Positions 28,844-40,734 are shown, counted from the first letter of the stretch. The stretch is DNA of 64,000 bases from Streptomyces beihaiensis (GCF_026274175.1 NZ_JAPHNL010000013.1:1-64000); one strand, 5' to 3'. Translations and numbers: made by a program. Notes: generated by a model not told the origin, from the letters alone.

Positions 28844-30267
28844 CGGGCCCCTGCTCCCGTCTCTTCCGTCTCGTGTTCCGTGTCGTCTCGGGGCGGCGCG
28901 CCGGCCTGCGGGCCCGCGGGGTCCAGCAGGTCGAGGGTGAGCGCGGCCGTCCAGCCGAAACCGCGCGCGCCACAGCCCTCGCCGGTGTACGGGTCCACGT
29001 ACTCCGCGAAGTCCGTCGCGGCGGCCACGTCGAGCAACGCGGCACGCAGCCGCGCCGCCTGTGCGCGCTCGCCGTGCAGCCGCAGGCCGCGTTCGAGCAG
29101 CCAGTTGGTGTTGAACCAGGCCGGGCCGCGCCAGTAGCGGTGCGGGTCGAAGGCCGGGCCGCGCAGGTCGTAACTGGGCGCGAGCCGCACCCCGCCGCCG
29201 AGGCCGAAGCGCGGGCCGCGAGCGGTACGGACGAGCGCGGCGGCGACCTCGCGCGGCAGCGCCGGGAGGATCAGCGGGATCAGCCCCGAGACGCCGTACT
29301 CCGTGACGAGGGCGCGGGAGCCGTCGGGACCCCGCGGATCAAGCGAGTCCGACGCCCGCAGATCCCGGCAGAAGAACATCTCGGCCTCCGGGTCCCACAG
29401 CCGTTCCACCAGCGCCGCCGTCAGCCGCTCCGCACGCGCGTGCCGGGCCGTTCCCGCCGCGCCGAGCTCGCGCGCGATGTGGGCGAGAGCGTGCTCGGAC
29501 GCGGCGAGCAGCGCGTTGAAGGACGGATCCTCGACGGCGAACTCCCGCCGCCCGCACGGCCCGTCCGCGTACCCGCCGTCCCGGTAGTCCGCCGCGAGGC
29601 GCACGTACCGCCCGTAGTCCAGGTCCGTCGGCCGGTCGCCCGCCGCGCCGTGTTCCAGGTCGCGGCGGCGGAAGGCTCGGGCCGGGGCGGGGGAGACGCG
29701 GGCCAGCGGCGCGTCCCAGCACGGGCTGTTGTCCATCCCCTGTTCCCACGGATGCACCACCGAGACGAGCCCGCCGCCGCCGAGGTCGCGGCGGTGCAGC
29801 AGATACCGGTGCCAGGCGGCGAGCGCCGGGTAGACCCGGGAGAGGAACCCCCGTGCGCGGGAGAGCCGGGGGTCCGCCCGATGCACCAGCCACGCGGCGA
29901 GCGCGTGCACCGGCGGTTGCACGATCCCGGAGGTCTGCACGCCCGCCGGGGCGCCGGCGCCCCGGCCCGCCGTGGCCGAGCGCCAGAAGGCGGGGCCGGG
30001 GAAGTACGCGTCGGAAGGGACGGCGGGGTTGAAGACGATGTGCGGGACGCGGCCGTCGCCCCACTGGGCGGCGAGAAGCGTCTCCAGTTCGGTCTGGGCG
30101 CGCAGCGGCGCGACGTGCCGAAGGCCGATCGCGATGAACGCCGAGTCCCACGACCACTGGTGCGGGTACAAGGTGCGTGAGGGCACCGTGGACGTGCCCG
30201 TCCAGTTCCGGTCCAGGACCCGGGCGGCGCGCTCCCCCAAGGAGCCGTGCTCGGTCGTGTGCTCCAC
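28840..30267 (-). CDS. MGH1-like glycoside hydrolase
   Basis: 475-residue (alpha/alpha)6-barrel hydrolase, related in motif layout to GH63/GH37 enzymes. RTLYPHQWSWDSAFIAIGL near residue 35 carries the likely catalytic Asp region, and YWRGPAWFNTNWLLERGL near residue 375 the substrate-binding region. The exact substrate is unknown (mannosylglycerate or glucosylglycerate are possible). It is the first gene of a two-gene operon; its TGA overlaps the ATG of the debranching-type gene. Confidence 0.82.
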   Translation of the reverse strand: MEHTTEHGSLGERAARVLDRNWTGTSTVPSRTLYPHQWSWDSAFIAIGLRHVAPLRAQTELETLLAAQWGDGRVPHIVFNPAVPSDAYFPGPAFWRSATAGRGAGAPAGVQTSGIVQPPVHALAAWLVHRADPRLSRARGFLSRVYPALAAWHRYLLHRRDLGGGGLVSVVHPWEQGMDNSPCWDAPLARVSPAPARAFRRRDLEHGAAGDRPTDLDYGRYVRLAADYRDGGYADGPCGRREFAVEDPSFNALLAASEHALAHIARELGAAGTARHARAERLTAALVERLWDPEAEMFFCRDLRASDSLDPRGPDGSRALVTEYGVSGLIPLILPALPREVAAALVRTARGPRFGLGGGVRLAPSYDLRGPAFDPHRYWRGPAWFNTNWLLERGLRLHGERAQAARLRAALLDVAAATDFAEYVDPYTGEGCGARGFGWTAALTLDLLDPAGPQAGAPPRDDTEHETEETGAGAR

Positions 30268-30310
30268 AAGCTCTCCCGAGGGACGCCGGTTACGCGCACC
30301 GAAGCTTAGA

Positions 30311-30358
30311 GTTACGCCTACTTAACACGCAAAACCTAGAATGTAACGCCTAGTTGAC
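30311..30358. promoter_or_regulatory. 16-base direct repeats between hydrolase operon and ROK regulator
   Basis: GTTACGCCTACTTAAC (30311-30326) and GTAACGCCTAGTTGAC (30343-30358) match at 13 of 16 positions and start 32 bases apart (three helical turns). They lie in an AT-rich divergent promoter region and are good candidate sites for the ROK regulator. Confidence 0.65.
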
Positions 30359-30370
30359 GGGCGCAAGACA

Positions 30371-30425
30371 CAGGCAAAGACATGGGCAAAGATGCAGGCA
30401 GAGATGCAGGCAGAGACGAACGCAG
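30371..30425. repeat. Degenerate purine-rich repeats ahead of ROK gene
   Basis: A 12-base unit close to ATGCAGGCAGAG appears four times in degenerate form just before the ribosome site. It could affect translation of the regulator. Confidence 0.45.
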
Positions 30426-30437
30426 GGGAGTTCGGCC

Positions 30438-31640
30438 ATGGCGGGGAACCTGGCGAGCGCCGGAGAGCTGCTGCAACTGGTCCGCAGCGGCAAGGCCACC
30501 ACGCGGGGAGCGCTCCAGGACGTCACGGGGCTCTCGCGGGCGACGGTCGGGCAGCGCCTGGACCGGCTGTTCCGCGCGGGCTGGTTGCGCGAGGGCGCGG
30601 CGGGCCCGGTCAGCTCGCGGCTCGGCGGCCGTCCGTCCGTGCGCCTGGAGTTCGACGACGGGCACGCGCTGGTGCTCGCCGCCGTCCTCGACACCCGGCA
30701 CGCCCGCGCCGCCGTGCTCACTCTGTCGGGCGAGGTGCTCGCCGAGCACACGGACGCGCTGACCGTCGGGGACGGGCCGGAGGCGGTGCTCGACCGGCTC
30801 GGCGTCTGGTTCGGCGATCTGCTCAAGGAGACCGGCCGGGCCGCCGCCGAGGTGTGCGGGATCGGGCTGGCGGTGCCCGGCCCGGTCGACACCGCCACCG
30901 GCCGTGTCGTGCAGCCCCCGATCATGCCGGGCTGGGACGGCTACGACATAAGGGGCCGCCTCGCCCGCGCCGCCGCCGAGCACGCGGCGACCGGTCCCGC
31001 CGTCCCCGTACTGGTCGACAACGACGCCAACCTCATGGCCTACGGGGAGCAGCGCGCGGCCCACCCGCACTGTGCGGCCTTCGTCCTGGTCAAGGTCTCC
31101 ACGGGGATCGGCGCGGGCGTCGTCGTGGACGGCGCGATCTACCGGGGCGTCGACGGCGGGGCGGGCGACATCGGGCACATACGGGTGCCGGGAGGAGAGG
31201 ACGCGCGGTGCCGCTGCGGCTCGTACGGCTGCCTGGCCGCCGTCGCCAGCGGCCGGGCCGTGGCGCGGCGGCTGACCGAGGCGGGGGTGCCCGCGGCCTC
31301 CGGGTCGGATGTGCGGGAGTTGCTCGCGGCGGGCCATCCGGAGGCCGTGCGCCTGGCGCGCGAGGCGGGGCGCGGCGTGGGCGAGGTGCTCGCCACGGTC
31401 GTGACGCTGCTCAACCCGGGCGTCCTCATGATCTCCGGGGATTTGGCCGGAACGCCCTTCCTGACAGGCGTACGGGAGTTGCTGTACCAGCGGGCGCTGC
31501 CTCGCTCGACCGCGCACCTGGAGGTGGTGGCGTCGCGGCTCGGTGAGCGGGCGGCGCTGGCCGGGGCGGGAGCGCTGGTGGTCGAGGAGCTGTACGCGCC
31601 CGCGCGGGCGGAGGAACGGCTCGCGGAGCTGGGCGTCTGA
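30438..31640 (+). CDS. ROK-family transcriptional regulator
   Basis: 400-residue regulator. N-terminal winged helix (LQDVTGLSRATVGQRLDRLFRAGWLRE), then a sugar-kinase-like ROK domain with LAVPGPVDTATGRV, LVDNDANLMAYGEQ, STGIGAGVVVDGAIYRG, and the zinc motif ARCRCGSYGCLAAVASG. The ATG at 30438 follows AGGGGAG. It is divergent from the two hydrolase genes and likely represses them until an inducing sugar binds. Confidence 0.92.
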   Translation: MAGNLASAGELLQLVRSGKATTRGALQDVTGLSRATVGQRLDRLFRAGWLREGAAGPVSSRLGGRPSVRLEFDDGHALVLAAVLDTRHARAAVLTLSGEVLAEHTDALTVGDGPEAVLDRLGVWFGDLLKETGRAAAEVCGIGLAVPGPVDTATGRVVQPPIMPGWDGYDIRGRLARAAAEHAATGPAVPVLVDNDANLMAYGEQRAAHPHCAAFVLVKVSTGIGAGVVVDGAIYRGVDGGAGDIGHIRVPGGEDARCRCGSYGCLAAVASGRAVARRLTEAGVPAASGSDVRELLAAGHPEAVRLAREAGRGVGEVLATVVTLLNPGVLMISGDLAGTPFLTGVRELLYQRALPRSTAHLEVVASRLGERAALAGAGALVVEELYAPARAEERLAELGV

Positions 31641-31714
31641 GGCGTCCGCATGCTGACACCGGTCCGTCCGATGGCGGTGCGGGAAGGCGTGATTCTCGCC
31701 ACCCTTGATAGGGG

Positions 31715-31734
31715 TTGCGCTCAGATGAGCGCAA
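31715..31734. promoter_or_regulatory. Perfect palindrome upstream of ppdK
   Basis: TTGCGCTCA and TGAGCGCAA are exact reverse complements with a 2-base spacer, followed by AAATCGG. Low GC flanks and no T-run argue for an operator rather than a terminator. Confidence 0.6.
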
Positions 31735-31819
31735 AATCGGTGACTGCACTTCTCCAAGTCGTGGCACTGAGTGCCTTTGCGCGATCATTTGTGAAGTGAA
31801 CGCAAGTGAGCCGTGAGTG

Positions 31820-31842
31820 TGCTCATGTGAGCGATAATCGGG
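31820..31842. promoter_or_regulatory. Second, weaker copy of the ppdK upstream palindrome
   Basis: GCTCA-TG-TGAGC followed by GATAATCGG repeats the core of the upstream palindrome, including the ATCGG tail. The centres are about 101 bases apart, which would permit looping by one regulator. Confidence 0.5.
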
Positions 31843-32033
31843 CTCTACGGGGGTTGCGTCTTCAAGAAGTGAAGTCATCTTTGCGGACGGCTTTACTCGC
31901 GAGTCACTTTGGATCTCCTGGCGGACGGGTGGTTAAGGCCGCATGACCGCTGAGTGGACGTACCCAGATGCCTTGGATCTGGGTATGTTCCTCGCCGTCA
32001 GGGCAGCCACCGAGCCTCGAGGAGTCGAGACCC

Positions 32034-34769
<2,736 letters not shown>

Positions 34770-34781
34770 CGCCACACAGAC

Positions 34782-34832
34782 TCCGGAGCCGCCGTGGGTC
34801 CCCGACCCTCACCGATCCGCGGCGGCTCCGGA
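34782..34832 (+). terminator. ppdK hairpin 1
   Basis: TCCGGAGCCGCCG (34782-34794) pairs perfectly with 34820-34832. It lies 13 bases after the ppdK stop. Confidence 0.7.
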
Positions 34833-34837
34833 ACCAC

Positions 34838-34876
34838 GAGAAGGCGGCACCCCTGTGCGGGGGGTGCCGCCTTCTC
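34838..34876. terminator. Bidirectional hairpin between ppdK and surface protein gene
   Basis: GAGAAGGCGGCACCCC (34838-34853) pairs perfectly with 34861-34876 around a 7-base loop. It is the stronger of two stacked hairpins between convergent genes. Confidence 0.8.
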
Positions 34877-34898
34877 GGCGTCTTCCTCGCGGCCGGTC

Positions 34899-36212
34899 CT
34901 ACGGCCGGGTCACGTCCTCGGTGCTGCGCCGCCGCCGCACCACGTACACGGCACCCGCGCCGAGCGCGACCGCCGCGCCACCGCTCAGCCCGATCCGCGG
35001 CAGCGCGGACGAGGAACCGGTGTCCGCCAGCGTGCCGGAGGCCACAGGAGTGGCGGACGTGGCGCCCTGCGGCACCGGCTTGTCGGCGGGCGCGACCGGC
35101 TTGGCCGCCCCGGACGGGGCCGTGGCGCCGGACGGCAGGATCCGGAACGAGTAGGCGGCCAGGCCCTCGCTGCCGCCGCACGAGCCGTCACGGCCGTAGG
35201 AGTCGCCCGCGACGAAGCTGACGCCCTCACCGGCCGGGGCCGACGCGTCCACCGTGAGGCGCAGCGGCAGGTCGACGTGGGTTCCCGGCTTCACGTTCTT
35301 GAACGAGCCCGCGTACTCGGCCGCCCGGACGGGCTGCCACGCGCCGCCGCGCTTCGCGCGCAGGTGCAGCTTGCCGGAGACGTCCTCGGTGCGGGACGTG
35401 TCCGTCGCGCGGACGGCCACGAACGCCCGCAGTTCGTCCAGGGCCCTGCCCGTGCCGTTGGTCAGTCGCAGCGTGAAGTCGACGGTGGAACCGGCGGTGA
35501 CGCTGCCGGGCAGGCCGGGCACGGTCGCGGTGAGCTTCGAGGACGCGTCGCACACCGGGTCGTGGTCACTCTTGCCGTCGTCCCCGCCCTTGGCGGGGTC
35601 GTCCTGCCCGGCCTTCGCGGCGGCGAGTGCCTTGTCGGCGGCGCGCTTCTCGGTGAGGGCCTTGTCGATCGCCTTCTGGGCCGCGCCGACCTGCCGGCTG
35701 ATGTCGACCTCCCAGTCGGCGAACGCGGACGCGGCCTTCTTCAGCGCGGCGTCGGCCGCGTCCTTGGCCGCCCCCGCGGTCGCGGCCTCGGTCCGGGCGG
35801 TGTGCAGGGTCCGGAGCCCGGCGACCCGTTCGTCGTCGGTGGAGGCCGGGTCGTCGAGAATCGCACCGACCGTCTTCTCGACCTCGGCCGCGCGGGCGTC
35901 GGCCGTCCGCTTGGCGGCCGCCGCGTCGTCCGCCGCCTTCTTCGCCTTGTCCCGGGCGACCTTGGCGGGCAGGTCGGCGGGCGGGTCACTGAGCAGGCCG
36001 ATCAGCTGCCGCTTGTGTGCCACAGCGGCGTCGTACGCCTGTTGCGCGTCCCGCGCCGCCTTCTCCAGGCGGGCCATGGACGACGCGGCCGTCGTCTCGG
36101 TCGTCGACGACGACGGCGCGGCGTCGGCGTGAGCGGGCGATACGGAGAAGAGCGCGACGGGCGCGGTGACGGCGGCCACGGCGGCCGTCGCGAGGACATG
36201 GCGGATCTGCAC
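34899..36212 (-). CDS. Sortase-anchored surface protein with coiled coil (LADTG)
   Basis: 437-residue secreted protein. Signal peptide of about 28 residues ending near SPAHADA, an Ala/Lys/Asp-rich coiled coil (about 45-190), then a beta-rich region (PGLPGSVTAGSTVDFTLRLTN and following). The C-terminus has LADTG, a hydrophobic span (GGAAVALGAGAVYVV) and an RRRR tail. This is the LAxTG class recognised by Streptomyces class E sortases, so it should be cell-wall linked. The GTG at 36212 is chosen because it starts the signal peptide; the frame is open further upstream. Confidence 0.85.
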   Translation of the reverse strand: MQIRHVLATAAVAAVTAPVALFSVSPAHADAAPSSSTTETTAASSMARLEKAARDAQQAYDAAVAHKRQLIGLLSDPPADLPAKVARDKAKKAADDAAAAKRTADARAAEVEKTVGAILDDPASTDDERVAGLRTLHTARTEAATAGAAKDAADAALKKAASAFADWEVDISRQVGAAQKAIDKALTEKRAADKALAAAKAGQDDPAKGGDDGKSDHDPVCDASSKLTATVPGLPGSVTAGSTVDFTLRLTNGTGRALDELRAFVAVRATDTSRTEDVSGKLHLRAKRGGAWQPVRAAEYAGSFKNVKPGTHVDLPLRLTVDASAPAGEGVSFVAGDSYGRDGSCGGSEGLAAYSFRILPSGATAPSGAAKPVAPADKPVPQGATSATPVASGTLADTGSSSALPRIGLSGGAAVALGAGAVYVVRRRRSTEDVTRP

Positions 36213-36469
36213 GGAAAAACCTTGTTCCTTGGTCAGAGGAAAACGTTCGCGACTGCGACCCGTAGATCGTAGGGCGGGGCCAAGGCTCCGAGCGGGCGCT
36301 GAGCGGCCCCGCACCGACCGGGGCGGGACACGTACCACCGGGAAACATGAGCAAAACCGGACAGTTGCCCCCTATCGCTGTGTTTCACCTGTGAGTCATG
36401 TCATCGTCGTCGTGGCCGGAGGGGCGAGCGGAGCCGACAGCCCCGCACGCCCGCCTTCCGCCTGTACGG

Positions 36470-36871
36470 CTACGCGGCCCGCACCTCGAACGCCGCCACG
36501 GCCACCCCGTCCTCGTCGAGGCACCGCCCCGTCTCCAGGTCGAACCGCTGCTTCAGCAGCGGCGACGCCACGAACGGACGGCCCTGGTCCGAGCCGAACA
36601 GGCCGCGCGAGAGCACGCTGGCGCCGGTGAACGGGTCCGTGTTGTCGACCGCGTAGAGGCGGCCCGCGCGGTCGCGGAAGACGGCCGCCTGCCGCCCGTC
36701 GGGCAGCAGCGCCGCGACGCCGCGCCCGGGGATGAGGACGCTCAGCGGGCAGACGTCCAGCCAGTCGCCCCCGACGGCGAGTTGCACGGTGGCGGTGGCG
36801 GTGGCGGTGGCGGAGGCCGCGGTGGCGGAAGCGGTGCCTTCGGTCGTGGGGGCGAGCGTGGTGGTGGTCAT
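36470..36871 (-). CDS. nirD: Nitrite reductase small subunit
   Basis: 133-residue Rieske-fold subunit of NADH-dependent assimilatory nitrite reductase. The core reads WLDVCPLSVLIPGRGVAALL, VDNTDPFTGASVLSRGL, and PFVASPLLKQRFDLETG. It lacks the CxH pairs of true Rieske proteins, as is normal for NirD. The N-terminus has an Ala/Thr repeat (SATAASATATATATV) from a GCCACC repeat. Its ATG overlaps the nirB stop by four bases. Confidence 0.93.
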   Translation of the reverse strand: MTTTTLAPTTEGTASATAASATATATATVQLAVGGDWLDVCPLSVLIPGRGVAALLPDGRQAAVFRDRAGRLYAVDNTDPFTGASVLSRGLFGSDQGRPFVASPLLKQRFDLETGRCLDEDGVAVAAFEVRAA

Positions 36872-39438
36872 CGTACGGAGAGTCCTTCCAGTTCGATCAG
36901 CGGCGACTCGGACGGCTCGGGCGGCGCGGGCTTGATCTGGTCGCGCTCCGGAGCGAAGCGCACCGTGGGGTCGGGGATGTCGGGGGCGTTGACGAAGGAG
37001 ACGAACCGGGCGAGGCGCTCGGGGTCGTTGATGGTCTCGGCCCACTCGTCGCTGTAGTGCGCGACGTGCTCGCGCATCAGCGCCTCCAACTCGTCGCAGA
37101 TACCGAGCGAGTCGTGCACGACGACGTCCCGCACGTGGTCGAGCCCGCCCTCGATCCGCTCCAGCCAGGCCGCCGTGCGCTCCAGGCGGTCGGCGGTACG
37201 GATGTAGAACATCAGGAACCGGTCGATGAGCCGGACCAGTTCCGCGTCGCTCAAGTCCTGCGCCAGCAAGTCAGCGTGACGAGGCGTCATCCCGCCGTTC
37301 CCGCCCACGTACAGGTTCCATCCTTGGGCGGTGGCGATCACGCCGAAGTCCTTCGACTGGGCCTCCGCGCACTCGCGGGCGCACCCGGAGACCGCGGACT
37401 TCAGCTTGTGCGGGGCGCGCAGACCCCGGTAGCGCAGCTCCAGGTCGATCGCCATGCGGACCGAGTCCTGGACGCCGTAGCGGCACCAGGTCTGGCCCAC
37501 GCACGACTTCACGGTCCGCAGGGCCTTGCCGTACGCGTGCCCGGACTCGAACCCAGCGTCCACCAACCGTGCCCAGATCAACGGTAGTTGGTCGACGCGA
37601 GCCCCGAACAGATCGATCCTCTGCCCGCCCGTGATCTTCGTGTAGAGCCCGAAGTCGCGCGCCACCTCGCCGATCACGATGAGCTTCTCCGGCGTGATCT
37701 CACCACCGGGGACGCGCGGCACGACCGAGTACGAGCCGTTCTTCTGCAAGTTGGCGAGGAAGTGGTCGTTGGTGTCCTGCAGCGCGGCCTGCTCGCCGTC
37801 CAGGACGTACCCGTCCGCGCCGATCGACGGCGCGAGCGAGGCGATGACGGAGCCGACGGTCGGCTTGCAGACCTCGCAGCCCTCGCCGCCGCGCGCCGTC
37901 TCCCGCCCGTGCCCGTCCAGGAGCCGCCCGAACGACGTGATCCGCTTGACCCGCACGATCTCGTACAGCTCCTGACGGGTCAGGGCGAAACAGCCGCACA
38001 GCCCGCCGTCACCGCTCTTCGGCAACAGCTGCTCGATGACCTTGACGCAACTGCCGCATCCGGTACCGGCCTTGGTGCACTTCTTCACCTCGGGCAGCGA
38101 GGTGTGCTCGCAGATCGCGTCCTTGGTGACGTTGTGGCACGAGCAGACGACCGCGTCGCCGGGCAGCGCGTCCGGGCCGAGCTGCGCCGGAGCCCCCGCG
38201 CCCGCCGGCAGCACCAGCTGTTCGGGCGCGAGCGGCGGCACCGAACCGGTCAGCGCCCGCAGCGTCCCGTACGCCTCCGCGTCACCGACGAGCACACCAC
38301 CGAGCAGCTCGCCCGCGCCCCCGATGACCAGCTTCTTGTACGTGCCCGAGCGCGAGTCCGAGTAGACGACGTCCAGGCAGCCCTCGGTGGTGCCGTGCGC
38401 GTCGCCGAACGAGGCCACGTCCACACCCAGCAGCTTCAGCTTGGTCGACAGATCGGCGCCGGTGAAGCCGTCGGCCGCGTCGTCCTCGGCGATGGCCGCG
38501 GCGGCCGTCTGCGCCATCTCGTAGCCGGGCGCCACAAGCCCGTACACCCGCCCGTCCGAGGCGAGCGCGCACTCGCCGATCGCGAAGACGGCCGGATCGC
38601 TGGTGCGGCACCGCTCGTCGACGGCGATCCCGCCGCGCTCGCCCACCCTGAGCCCCATGTCGCGGCCGAGCTGGTCGCGGGGGCGTACACCCGCCGAGAA
38701 GACGACCAGATCGGTGGCGAGTTCGGCGCCGTCCGACAGCTTCATGGCGCGCACGGCGCCGCTCGCGGACCCGTCCGTCGTCACGATCTCCTGCGTGCCC
38801 ACGCCCGTGTGCACGGCGAGCCCCATGTCGGTGATCGTCTTCAGGAGGGCCGCGCCCCCACCCTCGTCGACCTGCACGGGCATCAGCCGCGGCGCGAACT
38901 CCACGATGTGCGTGGCGAGTCCGAGCCCTTGCAGCGCGCCCGCAGCCTCAAGCCCCAGCAGGCCGCCGCCGACGACGGCGCCGACGGAGGCGTTGTTCTT
39001 GGCGTACTCCTCGATCGCGTACAGATCGTCGATCGTGCGGTACACGAAGCAGCCGGTCGCGTCCTTGCCCGGCACCGGCGGCACGAACGGGTAGGAGCCG
39101 GTCGCCAGGACGAGCGTGTCGTAGGTGAGCGTCAGCCCCGAGCGGGCGCGTACGGTCCGGGTCTCGCGGTCCACGGCCACGGCCGGGTCGCCGACGTGCA
39201 GCTCGATGCCGTGCTTCTCGATGAACTCCGGGTCCGTCATGGACAGTTCCTCAGGGGTGGTCCCCGAGAAGTAGGAGGTCAGACGCACGCGGTCGTAGGC
39301 GGGCCGCGGCTCCTCGCACAGCACGACGACGCGGTGCGACTCGGTGAGCCCGCGCTCGGCGGCGGCTTCGAGGAAGCGCTGGCCGACCATGCCGTGGCCG
39401 ACGAGAACGAGAGCGGGCAGTGCGGTGTCGGTCGCCAT
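36868..39438 (-). CDS. nirB: Nitrite reductase large subunit
   Basis: 856-residue cytoplasmic enzyme that reduces nitrite to ammonium with NAD(P)H. In order: FAD and NAD(P)H domains (LVGHGMVGQRFLEAA; GAVVGGGLLGLEAAGAL), a BFD-type [2Fe-2S] domain (VVCSCHNVTKDAICEH, GTGCGSCVK), and sulfite/nitrite-reductase domains with siroheme and [4Fe-4S] cysteines in SCVGQTWCRYG and GCARECAEAQ. One base separates it from the FAD reductase gene upstream, and nirD overlaps its end, giving one operon. Confidence 0.96.
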   Translation of the reverse strand: MATDTALPALVLVGHGMVGQRFLEAAAERGLTESHRVVVLCEEPRPAYDRVRLTSYFSGTTPEELSMTDPEFIEKHGIELHVGDPAVAVDRETRTVRARSGLTLTYDTLVLATGSYPFVPPVPGKDATGCFVYRTIDDLYAIEEYAKNNASVGAVVGGGLLGLEAAGALQGLGLATHIVEFAPRLMPVQVDEGGGAALLKTITDMGLAVHTGVGTQEIVTTDGSASGAVRAMKLSDGAELATDLVVFSAGVRPRDQLGRDMGLRVGERGGIAVDERCRTSDPAVFAIGECALASDGRVYGLVAPGYEMAQTAAAAIAEDDAADGFTGADLSTKLKLLGVDVASFGDAHGTTEGCLDVVYSDSRSGTYKKLVIGGAGELLGGVLVGDAEAYGTLRALTGSVPPLAPEQLVLPAGAGAPAQLGPDALPGDAVVCSCHNVTKDAICEHTSLPEVKKCTKAGTGCGSCVKVIEQLLPKSGDGGLCGCFALTRQELYEIVRVKRITSFGRLLDGHGRETARGGEGCEVCKPTVGSVIASLAPSIGADGYVLDGEQAALQDTNDHFLANLQKNGSYSVVPRVPGGEITPEKLIVIGEVARDFGLYTKITGGQRIDLFGARVDQLPLIWARLVDAGFESGHAYGKALRTVKSCVGQTWCRYGVQDSVRMAIDLELRYRGLRAPHKLKSAVSGCARECAEAQSKDFGVIATAQGWNLYVGGNGGMTPRHADLLAQDLSDAELVRLIDRFLMFYIRTADRLERTAAWLERIEGGLDHVRDVVVHDSLGICDELEALMREHVAHYSDEWAETINDPERLARFVSFVNAPDIPDPTVRFAPERDQIKPAPPEPSESPLIELEGLSVR

Positions 39439-39439
39439 G

Positions 39440-40711
39440 TCAGAGGCCTCCGTCGTGAGTGAGCAGGTGGAGCAGTGGCGCGCCGCCGCCGTCGTCCCCG
39501 GCGGGCAGCGATTCGTCCGACTCCCAGGCGTGGGCGAGCGCGCCGACGGCGGCGAGCTCGCCGACCAGGACGCCGCCGACCAGGCGGTCGCCGCGGACCA
39601 CGACCTTGCGGTACGTGCCGCGGGTGGCGTCCGTGAGCTGCACGACGTCGTCGCCGGGCAGCGCCTCGGTCTCGCCGAACGCGGCCAGGTCCAGCGGACC
39701 GGCCTCGTGCGGCAGGGTGAGCCGGGTCAGGGTGCGGGTACCGGTGTACGCCGTTGTCCCACCGGTGAGCAGGTCGGCGAGCGCGTCGGCCTGTTCGAGC
39801 GCGGGAGTGGCCAGGCCGTAGACGGCCCCGGCGTGCTCCGCGCAGTCACCGACCGCGTGGATACGCGGATCGGAGGTGCGCAACTCGTCGTCGACCACGA
39901 CACCCTTGCGGACGGCGAGCCCCGCCGCGTGCGCGAGCCCGGCGCGCGGCCGGACGCCGCACGCCAGAACGGTCACGTCGGTGCCGAGCACGTACCCGTC
40001 GTGCAGTTCGACGCGCCGGACGCGCCCCTCCACGACACCGACGCCGCGCACCCGGCACTCGGTGTGGATCTCCACACCCAGCGCTTCGAGGTGCCGCCGC
40101 ACCAGCGCGGACGAGCGCGGATCGAGCTGCCGTTCCATGAGCCGTTCGGACTGCTGTACGAGGACGACCTGCGCGCCGCGCCGGGCGAGCGCACGGGCGG
40201 CGGAGACGCCGAGCAGGCCGCCGCCGACGACGACGGCACGGCTGCCGGGGGCGGCCTCGATCTCCCTGCCGAGTGCGAGGCAGTCGTCCATGGTCCGGAA
40301 GGCGTACACGCCGCCCGGCAGCGCGGTCGCCCCCGGCGCGAACAGGCCGCGCAGCGGCGGCAGTACGGGGTTGGAGCCGGTGGCCAGGACGAGCCGGTCG
40401 TAGGTGACCTCGGCACCGTTCTCGCACTGCACGAGGCGCCGCCCGCGGTCGATCCGCACGGCACGAGTGCGAAGGCGCGCCCCGGAGGTGCCCGGCAGGG
40501 CGATCACGTCCGGGCCGTACGTCCCGGCCAGGACCTCGGCGAGCAGCACCCGGTTGTACGGGGTGTGAGCCTCCTCCCCGATCAGCACGGTGTCTTCTCC
40601 GCACCCGCCCAGACGCTGGGCCAGGCGGGTGCCGGCGAGGCCGGTGCCGATGACGACGACGCGCTCGGCGTGCCCGGTGCGCTCGGCGTCGTGCGGGTGA
40701 ACTGCGGTCAT
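39440..40711 (-). CDS. NirB-like FAD-dependent oxidoreductase (electron-transfer subunit)
   Basis: 423-residue pyridine nucleotide-disulfide oxidoreductase, resembling the N-terminal half of NirB. FAD motif VVVIGTGLAGTRLAQRL near residue 20, NAD motif AVVVGGGLLGVSAARAL near 160, and FAD-binding IHAVGDCAEHAG. It lacks siroheme and Fe-S domains. As first gene of the nir operon it probably supplies electrons to the separately encoded assimilatory nitrate reductase, which has no reductase domain of its own. A GlnR-like box lies just upstream. Confidence 0.88.
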   Translation of the reverse strand: MTAVHPHDAERTGHAERVVVIGTGLAGTRLAQRLGGCGEDTVLIGEEAHTPYNRVLLAEVLAGTYGPDVIALPGTSGARLRTRAVRIDRGRRLVQCENGAEVTYDRLVLATGSNPVLPPLRGLFAPGATALPGGVYAFRTMDDCLALGREIEAAPGSRAVVVGGGLLGVSAARALARRGAQVVLVQQSERLMERQLDPRSSALVRRHLEALGVEIHTECRVRGVGVVEGRVRRVELHDGYVLGTDVTVLACGVRPRAGLAHAAGLAVRKGVVVDDELRTSDPRIHAVGDCAEHAGAVYGLATPALEQADALADLLTGGTTAYTGTRTLTRLTLPHEAGPLDLAAFGETEALPGDDVVQLTDATRGTYRKVVVRGDRLVGGVLVGELAAVGALAHAWESDESLPAGDDGGGAPLLHLLTHDGGL

Positions 40712-40734
40712 GCCCCGCAGCCTGCGACCTGGGT

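Larger units (their letters stand above)
31641..32033. other. Long regulatory region upstream of ppdK
   Basis: About 390 bases without a gene, markedly less GC-rich than the rest. It holds two related palindromes (31715-31734 and 31820-31842) and several GTGAG/GCAAG half sites between them. The ppdK promoter must lie here. Confidence 0.6.

Noticed and set aside
36213-36469. Riboswitch or small RNA between the surface protein and nirD
   Set aside because: The stretch shows no conserved riboswitch core or strong hairpin; it is probably just the promoter of the surface protein gene.
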